DNA of 38,721 nucleotides from Clostridia bacterium. Its GTDB lineage: Bacteria > Bacillota > Clostridia > Oscillospirales > Acutalibacteraceae. The stretch spans positions 1-38,721 of the forward strand of contig JAFQOJ010000018.1 in assembly GCA_017403265.1 (NCBI GenBank). The letters are read 5' to 3'. Shown in pieces: positions 23,990 through 33,479 of this stretch. The notes below the pieces were generated by a model. The model was not told where the DNA came from, did not search any database, and saw nothing but the letters and a program-made list of their open reading frames with translations. The first letter of the stretch is position 1; every line of letters starts with the position of its first letter. The position numbers and the translations under genes are program-made.

Positions 23990-23998
23990 TTCATTCTC

Positions 23999-25117
23999 CT
24001 ATATGTTCATAATAATAGTTTTAAATATCTTTAAAATACTGTCCAAAGCGTTTTCAGTAGTATTAAGTGAAGTAATATCACCTTTTGATAAAATCGGTTT
24101 TTCGGTTAAAATTTTATCACCCTGCATATAAACCGCTTTACCAACTTCTTCGTTTGTTTTTACAGGCGCATAAAGAAACTGCGGTAAATATATTTTACAA
24201 TCTATATCAGCCGTATCAAGACTATTTATTGTAAGCGGTTCTATTTCTACAAAAAGACCATCACTACTGCCATTTATTACAGGAATATTATATCCGTTTA
24301 CAAGCGGCGAAAAATTTGTTTGCTTTATAGCCGTAAAGCCATAATCCAGCATTGCTTTATGGTCTTGCCAATCGCTAGGGGCGTTTAAAGTTACGGCAAT
24401 TAAAAACTTACCGTCACGCTTTGCGGCAGACACCAAGCATCTACCCGATTTTTTGGTGAACCCTGTTTTTACCCCCACCACGCCGTCATACATTTTAAGT
24501 AATTTATTGTGGTTTGTAAGGGTGCGTCTGTATGGCGGATTTCCGTAATTAAGCGTAGCCGATTTACTTGATACTGCCTTGGAAAATTCTTCATTTTGCA
24601 TTGCGTATTTTGTAAGCATTGCTAATTCATAAGCGGTTGTGCAATGACTATCCCCATCTAAACCCGATGGGGTTTCAAAATGGGTTGATACAAGTTCTAA
24701 CTCACGCGCTTTATTGTTCATCATATCAACAAAGCCTTTTATAGAGCCGCCAACAGTAAAGGCTATAACATTTGCCGCATCGTTACCTGACGCAAGCATC
24801 AACCCATACAGCAAATCGTGAAGCGTTACCTTATCCCCTGCCAAAAGCCCCATAGACGAGCCTTCAACCCGTAGCATTTCGGCAGTAACGGTAATCTCTT
24901 TCTCAAAATTGCCGTATTCACAAAGAAGCAATGCAGTCATAATTTTAGTTGTGCTTGCCATTGGCATTTTTTGGTCGCTGTTTTTTGCAAAAACAACTTC
25001 CCCGTTTTCGCCGTTTATAAGCACCGCGGCTTTAGCCGAAACCGATAAATTGCTCTCGGCTTTTACAGGTTGTACCAAAGCTAACATAAAAACCAAAATC
25101 ACTGCAATTCTCTTCAA
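23999..25117 (-). CDS. D-alanyl-D-alanine carboxypeptidase (S11), secreted
   Basis: A penicillin-binding protein of the DacF/DacB type that trims the peptide stems of peptidoglycan. From the TTG at 25117 the protein has 372 residues with a clean signal peptide (MKRIAVILVFMLALVQPVKA). The active-site motifs are S55-T-T-K58, S110-G-N112 and K217-T-G219. A C-terminal domain ends in an amphipathic helix (ALDSILKIFKTIIMNI) that should hold it to the membrane. TTG at 25117 is preferred over GTG at 25126 because GGTGGGTG then has normal spacing. The setting next to gerW and rluB suggests a role in spore cortex. Confidence 0.92.
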   Translation of the reverse strand: MKRIAVILVFMLALVQPVKAESNLSVSAKAAVLINGENGEVVFAKNSDQKMPMASTTKIMTALLLCEYGNFEKEITVTAEMLRVEGSSMGLLAGDKVTLHDLLYGLMLASGNDAANVIAFTVGGSIKGFVDMMNNKARELELVSTHFETPSGLDGDSHCTTAYELAMLTKYAMQNEEFSKAVSSKSATLNYGNPPYRRTLTNHNKLLKMYDGVVGVKTGFTKKSGRCLVSAAKRDGKFLIAVTLNAPSDWQDHKAMLDYGFTAIKQTNFSPLVNGYNIPVINGSSDGLFVEIEPLTINSLDTADIDCKIYLPQFLYAPVKTNEEVGKAVYMQGDKILTEKPILSKGDITSLNTTENALDSILKIFKTIIMNI

Positions 25118-25179
25118 AATCAACACCCACCATATATATTAAGGCTTAACACTTAATAAATATGATAGGGTGTGTTATT

Positions 25180-25560
25180 TTATTCAGGGATGTTTATAGG
25201 TTCGCTTTTAAAAAGCTCTTTAGCCTTTTCTATAATCTCAGGCGCCATATTTATTGCTTTTTCAACAGTAGTAAGCTCGTTATAAACAGGCAGCATCTTA
25301 ACATTATCACCGTTAATTACTATAAAAGCTATAGGCGAAACTGTAACTCCGGCGCCACCGCCACCACCAAAAACCTGCGTGGACGATTTTGTTGGGAAAT
25401 CACTACCACCTGTAGCAATGCCATAAGCCACCTTAGAAACAGGGATAAGCGTAATACCGTTTATCTCAATAGGATTACCTGTTATAATATCGGCATTTAT
25501 CATACCCTTTAGCTTTTCTAAAGTGGTATCCATAATGTTTTTTATACTATTCTCGCTCAT
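25180..25560 (-). CDS. gerW: GerW/YtfJ-family spore protein
   Basis: 126 residues of the YtfJ/GerW family, needed for germination in Bacillus. Landmarks are the N-terminal amphipathic helix SIKNIMDTTLEKLKGMINAD, TLIPVSKVAYGIATGGSDF, a glycine run (FGGGGGAGVTVSP) and FIVINGDNVKMLPV. It supports the view that the host forms spores. The ATG overlaps the out-of-frame DUF2953 stop (TAATG), which matches the usual ytfI-ytfJ pair. AAGGA lies at normal spacing. Confidence 0.9.
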   Translation of the reverse strand: MSENSIKNIMDTTLEKLKGMINADIITGNPIEINGITLIPVSKVAYGIATGGSDFPTKSSTQVFGGGGGAGVTVSPIAFIVINGDNVKMLPVYNELTTVEKAINMAPEIIEKAKELFKSEPINIPE

Positions 25561-25676
25561 TATAACTCATTCCTTACAACGAATTTTTTATATTCTTTAA
25601 ATATTCTAACCGCTAAAATTAAAATAAAAATAATATTTGTCTTTATTTTTAAGAAAAATGTGAAATCGCTTTTTTT
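25560..25676 (-). other. Out-of-frame C-terminal part of the DUF2953 gene
   Basis: In the -1 frame after the A7 run (25676-25670) the DNA reads KKSDFTFFLKIKTNIIFIL followed by ILAVRIFKEYKKFVVRNEL and a TAA at 25562-25560. The hydrophobic stretch and basic amphipathic end are what DUF2953 proteins carry at their C-terminus. The stop overlaps the gerW ATG. This part is therefore very likely a real end of the upstream gene. Confidence 0.75.
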
Positions 25677-26164
25677 ATTTCAAAATCCGCCTTTATATCT
25701 ACGCTTTTATACTGCAAGCTTGCAAGGTTTTCTATAAAAGAAAGAGTTGGATAAACCGCCGAGCAAACCACACCGTAATCCACAGCGGTCCCAGCGGCAT
25801 CATCCCCCACCACCGCTATAAAAAGGCGTATATCCCGAAATTTTACAAACCTCAAAAATCGCTTTAGCGGTACTGCACAGTCCTTTACAAATGTAAAAAT
25901 CTCTTTTACCGCTCCCGCAAAGCCTTTTTTATCTATTAGCTTTTCAAAAAAGCTTTTTTCTGGTTTTACTTCGGTCTTTTTTTGTTGTTTGTCGTTTTTC
26001 TTTTGCTTTTTGGGTTTTTCTTTTTTATTAAAATTTAGTGTTACAAAAGCAATTTTAAGCTTGTACTTAAATTCACCGTTATAACTTAAAGCAACACTTA
26101 CAGGCAGTAGTAAAGCCACTGTAAATAAGCCTAAAAGACCGCCTAAAATATACAATAAAAACAA
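25649..26164 (-). CDS. DUF2953 (YtfI-like) membrane protein, frame interrupted
   Basis: 171 residues in the open frame. An N-terminal membrane helix (FLLYILGGLLGLFTVALLLP) is followed by short strands (VALSYNGEFKYKLKIAFVTL), a lysine-rich linker and a helical region, then GDDAAGTAVDYGVVCSAVYP, the family core. The frame stops early after IKKAISHFS because of an A7 run; one more A, or a -1 slip, gives 201 residues, the usual size, ending exactly at gerW. It may be a true mutation, a sequencing slip, or programmed slippage. No clear Shine-Dalgarno was judged decisive; AGGAG lies about 9 nt before the ATG. Confidence 0.8.
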   Translation of the reverse strand: MFLLYILGGLLGLFTVALLLPVSVALSYNGEFKYKLKIAFVTLNFNKKEKPKKQKKNDKQQKKTEVKPEKSFFEKLIDKKGFAGAVKEIFTFVKDCAVPLKRFLRFVKFRDIRLFIAVVGDDAAGTAVDYGVVCSAVYPTLSFIENLASLQYKSVDIKADFEIKKAISHFS

Positions 26165-26205
26165 TTAAAGCACTCCTACAAATATTTTTAATCTAAACAT
26201 TAAAA

Positions 26206-26769
26206 CTATTCATCAAGAGTTAACTGCTCCCCTAGGTCTGTAACTTCTTCACCGTTTTGGTCTTTGGGTAAAGGCGGCAATTCGCTTAAATCCCCTAAAG
26301 AGAAACAACGTAAAAAGTTTTTGGTGGTTCCGTAAAGCAAAGGCTTGCCTGGAAGCTCAAGTCTTCCGCGTTCTTCTATAAGCCCCTTTTCAATTAAGGT
26401 GGTAACTACACCCGAGCAGTCAACCCCTCTAACCTGCTCTATAAAAGATTTTGTAACGGGCTGATTATAAGCCACCACCGCCAAAACCTCAAGCGCAGCC
26501 GAAGACAAGGGTGTACGTCTTCTTATATCAAAGGCTTTTTTAATATAATCTGCATATTCGGTATCGGTAGCAAGCTGATAGGTGTTTTCCATTCTTACAA
26601 GCTTTAAAGCACTGTCATTATCAATAAGCTTTTTAGCAAGTGCTTCCATAACCTCTACAGTTTTTTCGGGAGTTATTTCAAAAACCTGAGTAAAGCGCTC
26701 TATAGACATAGGCTCGCCACTTGCGAAAAGCACCGCCTCAAACGCCTTTATAAGTTGTTTAGTTGTCAT
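26206..26769 (-). CDS. scpB: Segregation and condensation protein B
   Basis: Part of the SMC-ScpAB condensin that compacts and separates chromosomes. 187 residues from the ATG at 26769 (MTTKQLIKAFEAVLFASGEP); two winged-helix domains are visible, with TPLSSAALEVLAVVAYNQPVT as the typical second-domain start and RGVDCSGVVTTLIEKGLIEE as its recognition part. The longer frame to 26823 runs back into scpA. The chosen ATG overlaps the scpA end by 11 nt, with AAGGGG 11 nt upstream. A 41-nt gap separates it from the DUF2953 gene. Confidence 0.93.
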   Translation of the reverse strand: MTTKQLIKAFEAVLFASGEPMSIERFTQVFEITPEKTVEVMEALAKKLIDNDSALKLVRMENTYQLATDTEYADYIKKAFDIRRRTPLSSAALEVLAVVAYNQPVTKSFIEQVRGVDCSGVVTTLIEKGLIEERGRLELPGKPLLYGTTKNFLRCFSLGDLSELPPLPKDQNGEEVTDLGEQLTLDE

Positions 26770-27484
26770 TGTTTTTATGCCCCTTAATAAGTGTAATTTG
26801 CTGATTTTCTCCGTCACCGTCAACCTTAACGCGATTAGCCTTACAAAGCTCTAGCACCGCTAAAAAGGTTGCAACAAGCTCAGAACGGCTATTAGCTGTT
26901 TTATAAAGCTCAGAAAGCTTACTTTTACCACCGCGCCATAAATTACGGATTACAAAAACTATTTTTGTAGAAACCGAAACAATCTTTTTAGCAACAATTT
27001 TTGTAAAGGGCGCTGTTGAAGGTGGCAACCTTCTAAGCCCCCTGCCTACTGCGGCAATATAGCTTTCATACATAACATTTTTAGGGTGTACAAGCTCATA
27101 GGTTTTTGGGAACTCATACTCGGTAGGAAGCCTTACAAACATATCAAACCCACCTTGCATTGTCTGAAACTTTGCTGCCATTTGCTTGCAAACCATATAT
27201 TCAAGCAACTCACCTGTAAGCTCTTCCTTAAGCTTTACAACCTCATCGTGCTTAGGCAGTAAGCTAACCGTTTTGATATAAAGCAAGCGGGAAGCCATCT
27301 CTAAAAAGTCACTGGAAATTTCCATCTCGTCCTGTTTGAATTTTTCTATTTGCTCTAAATACTGCTCAATAAGCTGGAGCAAAGGAATATCGTAAATATT
27401 ATACTTATTACGCGCAATAAGTTGCAGCAGTAAATCAAGCGGGCCTTCAAAGCCTTCTAATTTATAATTTAAAATATTTTCCAT
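26759..27484 (-). CDS. scpA: Segregation and condensation protein A
   Basis: The kleisin that bridges SMC heads together with ScpB. 241 residues with the N-terminal FEGPLDLLLQLI motif, ISSDFLEMASRLLYIKTVSLLP and the C-terminal winged helix (SELVATFLAVLELCKANRVKV). Length is normal. It lies 1 nt after the M50 protease stop codon with only a weak GGTG site, so coupling is likely. Confidence 0.94.
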   Translation of the reverse strand: MENILNYKLEGFEGPLDLLLQLIARNKYNIYDIPLLQLIEQYLEQIEKFKQDEMEISSDFLEMASRLLYIKTVSLLPKHDEVVKLKEELTGELLEYMVCKQMAAKFQTMQGGFDMFVRLPTEYEFPKTYELVHPKNVMYESYIAAVGRGLRRLPPSTAPFTKIVAKKIVSVSTKIVFVIRNLWRGGKSKLSELYKTANSRSELVATFLAVLELCKANRVKVDGDGENQQITLIKGHKNNDN

Positions 27485-27485
27485 A

Positions 27486-28163
27486 TTACACCAAATACAA
27501 CAAATAAGGAGATAAATTTAAAATACTAAAAAATCCGTTTAAAATCGAATTTGTAGCCAAATAAATGGGTACATCAAGTACATTTGTAAAAATAAGCAGC
27601 ATCAAACCAAAATAAATGTATCTTTCATACTGCATTATTTTGTAGTATATTCTGTCAGGCAGTATAATACCTAAAATTCGCGAGCCATCAAGCGGCGGTA
27701 CAGGAATAAGGTTAAACACCGCCAATGAAACATTAATTCTGGCAATACCTACAAAAAATAATACTATATATATTGCTATTTGTGAAACAGCAAATAATGA
27801 TATGATTTTAACCATTAAAAGCGATAAAAATGCTACAACAAGGTTTGAAAGCGGGCCAGCAAAAGCCACTATACCCATACCGCCTTTAGAATTTTTAAAA
27901 TTATACGGATTAACCTGTACAGGCTTTGCCCAACCAAAACCGAAAAACAATATAGAAAGCGAGCCTATAATATCAAGATGTGCAAAGGGGTTTAAAGTCA
28001 GCCTACCCTGATACCTTGGTGTAGGGTCGCCCAATTTATCTGCCGCAAAGGCATGAGCAAATTCGTGTATAGGTAGGGTTAGAAAAATTACTGCCAAGGT
28101 AGACAGTATATAAATTAAAGTATCCATAAAATCAATATTGCCTGATAGCAAAGAGCTTAACAA
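27486..28163 (-). CDS. Site-2 protease family (M50) membrane metalloprotease
   Basis: A multi-pass membrane zinc protease of the YwhC/S2P-like group. The zinc motif is PIHEFAHAFAADKLGD and the third ligand lies in IPVPPLDGSRILG. Four to five hydrophobic segments are visible. The substrate is unknown. The start is uncertain: TTG at 28163 has GGAG at good spacing and fits the promoter; TTG at 28178 would overlap that site; ATG at 28127 lacks one. Its place before scpA is common in Clostridia. Confidence 0.88.
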   Translation of the reverse strand: MLSSLLSGNIDFMDTLIYILSTLAVIFLTLPIHEFAHAFAADKLGDPTPRYQGRLTLNPFAHLDIIGSLSILFFGFGWAKPVQVNPYNFKNSKGGMGIVAFAGPLSNLVVAFLSLLMVKIISLFAVSQIAIYIVLFFVGIARINVSLAVFNLIPVPPLDGSRILGIILPDRIYYKIMQYERYIYFGLMLLIFTNVLDVPIYLATNSILNGFFSILNLSPYLLYLV

Positions 28164-28189
28164 GATATACCACTCCAATCTAATAAATA

Positions 28190-28218
28190 ATTATACTATA
28201 TCTATAATAAAAATACAA
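28190..28218 (-). promoter_or_regulatory. Sigma-A promoter for the scp-gerW-rluB operon
   Basis: On the minus strand: TTGTAT (28218-28213), 17-bp spacer, TATAAT (28195-28190), about 20 nt before the proposed TTG start. Confidence 0.75.
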
Positions 28219-28273
28219 GTATAAAAAACTGTTGATAGTTTTATAAAAAAGTGTAGATTTTTGTTTAAGAAAA

Positions 28274-28285
28274 TGTTATTATAAT
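28274..28285 (+). promoter_or_regulatory. Extended -10 promoter for the phosphofructokinase gene
   Basis: TGTTATTAT (28274-28282, TGn plus -10) overlapping TATAAT (28280-28285). No good -35 was found. A GGAGG lies just before the ATG at 28312. Confidence 0.5.
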
Positions 28286-28311
28286 GTAAATTGTCTTTGG
28301 AGGATTTTTAA

Positions 28312-29517
28312 ATGAATATTGCAGTAGCACAATCGGGCGGACCTACAGTTGCCATAAACGCTTCCCTTGCAGGTGTTTTTAAAGAAGCGCTTGACAGCAA
28401 CCAAATTGATACTGTTTACGGCTCACTAAACGGTATTGAAGGTATTATTAACCAAAACCTTGTAAACCTTAATGAACTCATAAAAACCGATGACGATTTA
28501 GAGCTTGTAAAGCTTACTCCGTCTACCGTTTTAGGTTCTTGTCGCTATAAGCTTCCTACATATGATAAAGATGCTTTGGTTTACGGTAAAATCATTGAGT
28601 ACTTCAATAAATACAATATCGGTGCTTTTTTCTACATAGGCGGAAATGATTCTATGGATACCGTAAACAAGCTTTCAAAGTACACCGCCGAAAACAGTAT
28701 AAATATTAAGGTTATTGGCATACCAAAAACCATTGATAACGACCTATGCCTAACCGACCACACCCCCGGCTTCGGCTCTGCGGCCAAATATTTATCAACT
28801 ACCGTGCAGGAAATTGTACGCGACAGCGCAGTTTACGACCTTAAATCAGTAACAATAGTTGAAATAATGGGCAGACATGCAGGTTGGCTTACTGCTTCAA
28901 GCGCAGTTTTACACGCTAACGATGAAACCGCTCCCCATCTTATTTATCTTCCCGAAGGCGAATTTTCACAAGAAAAGTTTTTAAGCGATGTTAAAGCCCA
29001 GCTTGAAATTCACAACTCGGTTATTGTTGCGGTTTCAGAAGGTATTACCCTTGATGACGAAAACTACCGCTCAGGTAAAGTAGATACCTTTGGTCACGCT
29101 TATCTTTCGGGTATAGGCAAGCTACTCGAAAATCTTGTGACTGAAAAAATCGGTTGCAAGGTGCGTTCTATAGAGCTTAATGTTATGCAGCGCTGCTCTT
29201 CGCATTTGGCATCCAAAACCGATATTGACGAATCGGTGTTAATAGGCAAAACTGCCGTTAAAGCCGCACTAAGCGGCAAGACAGGTATTATGATGACCTT
29301 TAAGCGCATAAGCAATAACCCTTATAAAATAGAAATTGGCGAAGCCGACACAAGCCTTGTTGCAAATCAGGAAAAAACCTTCCCTAAAGAATGGATTTGC
29401 GATAACAGCACAAATATTACAAACGACGCACTTGACTACTTCCTACCGCTTATAAACGGTGAAGTAAAGATTAAAACCCAAAACGGAATGCCTATTCACT
29501 TTAAAATAAATAAATAA
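28312..29517 (+). CDS. pfp: PPi-dependent 6-phosphofructokinase
   Basis: Phosphorylates fructose-6-phosphate, here most likely using pyrophosphate. 401 residues. The donor-site residues decide this: GGNDS (110-114) has D113 where ATP enzymes carry glycine, and PKTIDND (138-144) has K139 in place of the ATP-type glycine. D142 is the catalytic base. VEIMGRHAGWLTA is the usual substrate motif. With PPi the step is reversible. It is a single-gene unit with GGAGG before the ATG and a terminator after it. Confidence 0.92.
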   Translation: MNIAVAQSGGPTVAINASLAGVFKEALDSNQIDTVYGSLNGIEGIINQNLVNLNELIKTDDDLELVKLTPSTVLGSCRYKLPTYDKDALVYGKIIEYFNKYNIGAFFYIGGNDSMDTVNKLSKYTAENSINIKVIGIPKTIDNDLCLTDHTPGFGSAAKYLSTTVQEIVRDSAVYDLKSVTIVEIMGRHAGWLTASSAVLHANDETAPHLIYLPEGEFSQEKFLSDVKAQLEIHNSVIVAVSEGITLDDENYRSGKVDTFGHAYLSGIGKLLENLVTEKIGCKVRSIELNVMQRCSSHLASKTDIDESVLIGKTAVKAALSGKTGIMMTFKRISNNPYKIEIGEADTSLVANQEKTFPKEWICDNSTNITNDALDYFLPLINGEVKIKTQNGMPIHFKINK

Positions 29518-29520
29518 TAA

Positions 29521-29553
29521 AAAACTGACTACATTTTGCGTAGTCAGTTTTTT
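29521..29553. terminator. Shared terminator between pfp and potD
   Basis: Twelve-bp perfect stem (AAAACTGACTAC/GTAGTCAGTTTT, 7-nt loop) flanked by A and T runs, so it can work for both converging units. Confidence 0.9.
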
Positions 29554-29554
29554 G

Positions 29555-30661
29555 TTAATATAGCTTTACATCGCACCAAAGCATTTCATAATAAATTCTT
29601 ATTTCATCCGCAATGTCTTGGTAATACTGTACTTTGGGTATATCCTTGTCACCGGGATAAAGAATTTCATTTTTATAATAGTAATAATCGGGATTATTTA
29701 TTACCGCAGTATTGGGGGAAGCATAACCGATATACTCAGCATTTGCGGTAGCAATTTGCGGCTCTAAAAGGAAGTTTATATACATAAGCGCCGCTTCATA
29801 GTTTTTAGCGGATTTTGGAATACAAATAGAATCAATAAATACATTCGTTCCTTCCTGTGGGTAGAAAAAGGCTAAATCTTCGTTTACTTCGTACATTGTA
29901 AGAAAATCGCCCGCATAGTAAGGCGCAATAGCCGCCTCGCCTGTTTCCATTTTGCCGTAAACCTCATCCATTACATAAGACTGCAAATTATCCTTGCCCT
30001 TTTTAAGCAGGTCTGCCGCCTTATCCCAGTCGGATTTATTTGTAGAGTTCAAATCCTGGCCTAAAAGCATTTGCGCTGTCATAAAAGCATCACGCGGATT
30101 ATTAAAATTAAGTGTCATATCCTTATACTTTTTATCCCACAAAACATTCCACGAATGCTCTATATCCTTACCTAACTGTGCAGTATTATAAATAATACCC
30201 ACCATGCCTACGCTATATGGAATACTGTATTTATTTTCAGGGTCGAAGTATATATTTTTATACTTTTCCTCAATTAGTGAATAGTTAGAAATTTTGGAAG
30301 TATCAATCTCCAACAATTCGTTTTCCTTAATAAGACGCTGTATCATATAATCAGACGGAATTATAACATCGTAGGTAATACCGCCACTTTTTATTTGAGA
30401 ATACATCGTTTCATTGCTTTCAAACATAAGGTAGTTTACCTTTATGCCTGTAATGCGTTCAAACTCGGCATTGACATCTATCATATCATCGCTGCCATCC
30501 GAAATATACTCACCCCAGTTATAAACCGTAAGGGTAGTACCCTCTAACTCACGGGAGTATTCGGCTTTTAAATCAAGGTCAAAATACTTATACGCATAAT
30601 CGCATCCGCAAAGAGCAAAAGCCAAAATAAAGGTTAAAATAAGAGAAATAAACTTTTTCAT
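29555..30661 (-). CDS. potD: Spermidine/putrescine-binding lipoprotein PotD
   Basis: Solute receptor of the polyamine ABC transporter. 368 residues, with a lipoprotein signal (MKKFISLILTFILAFALCGC; lipid cysteine probably C20) and the bacterial SBP type-1 fold. Family landmarks are TVYNWGEYISDG near the start, YDVIIPSDYMIQRL, VGMVGIIYN, EAAIAPYYAGDF, FIDSICIPKSAKN and YMNFLLEPQIA-like YINFLLEPQIA. It is the last gene of potABCD, 1 nt after potC, with AGGAGG before the ATG. Which polyamine is bound cannot be read here. Confidence 0.93.
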   Translation of the reverse strand: MKKFISLILTFILAFALCGCDYAYKYFDLDLKAEYSRELEGTTLTVYNWGEYISDGSDDMIDVNAEFERITGIKVNYLMFESNETMYSQIKSGGITYDVIIPSDYMIQRLIKENELLEIDTSKISNYSLIEEKYKNIYFDPENKYSIPYSVGMVGIIYNTAQLGKDIEHSWNVLWDKKYKDMTLNFNNPRDAFMTAQMLLGQDLNSTNKSDWDKAADLLKKGKDNLQSYVMDEVYGKMETGEAAIAPYYAGDFLTMYEVNEDLAFFYPQEGTNVFIDSICIPKSAKNYEAALMYINFLLEPQIATANAEYIGYASPNTAVINNPDYYYYKNEILYPGDKDIPKVQYYQDIADEIRIYYEMLWCDVKLY

Positions 30662-30662
30662 A

Positions 30663-31469
30663 TTAAAACCTCCTTTTAGCCGCTTTGCGTTCCGCCTTAC
30701 TGCTTACCATATTGTAAAAAATAAGCAATAAAAAAATCACAATAAATATAAGCGTTGAAAGGGCATAAGTATCAGGAGTAACCGATTTTTTTGTCATATT
30801 GTAAATAATAATCGGCAAAGTTTGATAATCGCCACAGGTAAAATAGCTTATTACAAAATCGTCAAGAGAGAGCGTAAACGCCATAATCATACCCGTTGCA
30901 ATACCTGTTGAAATAGAAGGTAAAATTACCTTAAAAAAGGCTTTTACCGGGGTGCAACCAAGGTCTAAAGCCGCTTCGTGCAAATTAGCATCGGTTTGCT
31001 TGAGCTTTGGCAGTACCGAAAGAATTACATAAGGCAAATTAAAGGTTATATGCGCTATAAGAACAGTCACAAAACCCAAAGATTCCGAAAGACCTATAAG
31101 CTTACCTACAAATACAAATAAAAACATTAAGGATATACCTGTTACAATATCTGCATTCATCATAGGTATGTTTGTTGTAGCCATAATAAGCTTGTTTGCA
31201 AGCTTACTGCGTATAGCCATAATACCCACCGCGGCAGCAGTACCCAAAACGGTAGAAATAACCGCCGAAAGCACCGCAATAACAAGGGTGTGCTTTAATG
31301 CGCCAAGCATTGTGCTGTTGGATATAAGGCTTAAATACCAATCAAGCGAAAAGCCCTCAAACACCCATACGCTACTTGAAGAATTGAAAGAAAAGAATAT
31401 CATAACAAGCACAGGTGCATAAAGGAAAAATAGTATCAGCGCTATATAAAGGCGAGATAATGCTTTCAT
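30663..31469 (-). CDS. potC: Polyamine ABC transporter permease PotC
   Basis: Second membrane subunit of the polyamine importer, 268 residues with about six helices. The EAA-type coupling loop reads EAALDLGCTPVKAFFKVILPSI, which docks on PotA. It begins with an ATG overlapping the potB stop (ATGA). The N-terminus FFLYAPVLVMIFFSFN is typical of PotC. A basic tail ends SSKAERKAAKRRF. Confidence 0.94.
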   Translation of the reverse strand: MKALSRLYIALILFFLYAPVLVMIFFSFNSSSSVWVFEGFSLDWYLSLISNSTMLGALKHTLVIAVLSAVISTVLGTAAAVGIMAIRSKLANKLIMATTNIPMMNADIVTGISLMFLFVFVGKLIGLSESLGFVTVLIAHITFNLPYVILSVLPKLKQTDANLHEAALDLGCTPVKAFFKVILPSISTGIATGMIMAFTLSLDDFVISYFTCGDYQTLPIIIYNMTKKSVTPDTYALSTLIFIVIFLLLIFYNMVSSKAERKAAKRRF

Positions 31470-32293
31470 ATTACCACACCCCCGCTCTCGTCATTTGTGA
31501 ACCTATTCATAACAAACAAGCTTAACATAATAAGCACCATTAGTATTAGAGATATCGCCGATGCTATATTATAATAATCGGGGCCCGAATTATAAAAGTA
31601 TTCAATAGTATCGCCTATTAACATTGTCTTGTTACCGCCAAGCTTTTGCGATATGTAAAATGTGCTTACACTAGGCACAAAAACCATAGTTATACCCGAA
31701 ATAACACCAGGACGGCTTAAGGGAAAAATTACCCTTTTAAACTTATTAAATGCGTTTGCGCCCAAGTCATCTGATGCTTCTAAAAGCGAATTGTCAATTT
31801 TACTCATAACTGAATAAATAGGCAAAATCATATAAGGTATAAAGTCATAAACCATACCCAAAATTACAGCACCGGGGGTATTTATAAGCTTTAAAGGTCC
31901 TATTCCCAATTTTCCTAAAACAGTGTTTATAATACCCGTATTCGCAAGAATACTTATCCAAGAATATGTACGGATAAGGAAGTTCATCCACATAGGAAGC
32001 ATAACTATCATCATAATCATTTTTTGCGAGCTTATTTTAAGCTTTGTCATAAAATAAGCCATAGGGTAGGCAAGCAATAAGGTTATAACGGTAGAAATAA
32101 CTGCATAAACAATTGAAATTGCAAAGGCCTTTTTATATCTGCCAAGCGATGCTAAATTGGCAAGCGTAAACACACCGTTTGCATCGGTCAGGGCAAAATA
32201 AGCCATTATAACAAGCGGTACAATAATAAATATCGCCGACCAAACAATATAAGGGCAGGCTACGAGTTTGTTACCGAAGGATTTTTTGTTCAC
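31466..32293 (-). CDS. potB: Polyamine ABC transporter permease PotB
   Basis: First membrane subunit of the importer, 275 residues, about six helices. The coupling loop is [22 protein letters not shown], and [15 protein letters not shown] is a family landmark. It starts with GTG overlapping the potA stop (GTGA), with GAGGAGG upstream inside potA. Confidence 0.94.
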   Translation of the reverse strand: MNKKSFGNKLVACPYIVWSAIFIIVPLVIMAYFALTDANGVFTLANLASLGRYKKAFAISIVYAVISTVITLLLAYPMAYFMTKLKISSQKMIMMIVMLPMWMNFLIRTYSWISILANTGIINTVLGKLGIGPLKLINTPGAVILGMVYDFIPYMILPIYSVMSKIDNSLLEASDDLGANAFNKFKRVIFPLSRPGVISGITMVFVPSVSTFYISQKLGGNKTMLIGDTIEYFYNSGPDYYNIASAISLILMVLIMLSLFVMNRFTNDESGGVVI

Positions 32294-33411
32294 TCAGCCA
32301 CCTCCTCAGGATCGGAAAGGTGGTCGATTTCCTCGCTGTAAGAAGAGTAGTCGCCATAAAGACCTGAATACTCACTCTTTTTCATAATGTGTATTGCATC
32401 GGGCTCGATATAAAGGCCCACTTTATCGTCAACAAAATGCTCATCGGTAGTTTGTATCATCCACTTAAAACCGCCAATGTCTACAATAATTTCATAATGA
32501 ACACCAAGGAATGAAACCGAAGTGACAACACCTGTAAGCATACCCTTGTCAACAGGAACAATGTCAACATCCTCAGGGCGCACTACAACATCAACTAATT
32601 CGTTCATCTCAAAGCCTTTATCAAGACAATCAAATTTAGCTCCCGAAAACTCTACATAATAGTCCTTAAGCATAACGCCGTCTACTATGTTGGATTCACC
32701 TATAAAATCAGCAACAAAGGCATTTTGTGGCTCGTTATAAATATCCTGCGGAGTGCCTACCTGCTGAATTTTACCGCCGTCCATAACAACTACACGGTCA
32801 GACATAGTAAGCGCTTCTTCTTGGTCGTGAGTTACGAATATAAAGGTAATGCCTAACTGCTCTTGAATTTTCTTAAGCTCCTTTTGCATATCCTTACGAA
32901 GCTTTAAGTCCAAAGCGGCTAACGGCTCGTCAAGCAAGAGCACCTTTGGATGATTAGCAATAGCGCGCGCAATAGCTACACGCTGCTGCTGACCGCCCGA
33001 AAGGGTATCAATACTGCGCTTTTCAAGACCCGAAAGGTTAACAAGCTTTAGCATCTCTGTAACCTTTTCTTTTATTTGGTCATTAGGTAGCTTTTTAACC
33101 CTAAGACCGAACGCCACATTTTCATACACATTAAGGTGCGGAAAAAGGGCATAACGCTGAAAAATGGTGTTAACCTGACGCTTGTAAGCAGGCACACCAT
33201 TGATTTTTTTACCCTCAAAGATAACATCGCCAGTGTCAGGCTCTAAAAACCCTGCTATTAAACGAAGAGTGGTGGTTTTACCGCAGCCCGAAGGTCCCAA
33301 GAATGTTATAAACTCCTTATCCTTAATATCAAGACTAAGGTTATCTAAAACAGTTTCTCCGTCAAATGTCACCGAAATGTCTTTAAGTTGTACAATATTT
33401 TCTGTTTGCAT
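32290..33411 (-). CDS. potA: Polyamine ABC transporter ATPase PotA
   Basis: ATPase of the polyamine importer. 373 residues from the ATG at 33411 ([18 protein letters not shown]). Walker [11 protein letters not shown]-loop [10 protein letters not shown], signature LSGGQQQR, Walker [13 protein letters not shown] and switch [15 protein letters not shown] are complete. A C-terminal TOBE-like beta domain follows (ENIVDGV..., [13 protein letters not shown]). The start has AAAGGGGG at 9-nt spacing; frames extended to 33453 lack a site. A 250-nt leader with possible riboswitch features precedes it. Confidence 0.94.
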   Translation of the reverse strand: MQTENIVQLKDISVTFDGETVLDNLSLDIKDKEFITFLGPSGCGKTTTLRLIAGFLEPDTGDVIFEGKKINGVPAYKRQVNTIFQRYALFPHLNVYENVAFGLRVKKLPNDQIKEKVTEMLKLVNLSGLEKRSIDTLSGGQQQRVAIARAIANHPKVLLLDEPLAALDLKLRKDMQKELKKIQEQLGITFIFVTHDQEEALTMSDRVVVMDGGKIQQVGTPQDIYNEPQNAFVADFIGESNIVDGVMLKDYYVEFSGAKFDCLDKGFEMNELVDVVVRPEDVDIVPVDKGMLTGVVTSVSFLGVHYEIIVDIGGFKWMIQTTDEHFVDDKVGLYIEPDAIHIMKKSEYSGLYGDYSSYSEEIDHLSDPEEVAE

Positions 33412-33479
33412 AAAAAGCATCCCCCTTTGTTCAACACATAAGTGTCGAAACAAGAATTATTCTTTGACAGCGAAAAAAT

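Noticed and set aside
25162..25512. Plus-strand frame opposite gerW
   Set aside because: It is a shadow of gerW, with no ribosome site and an unlikely composition.
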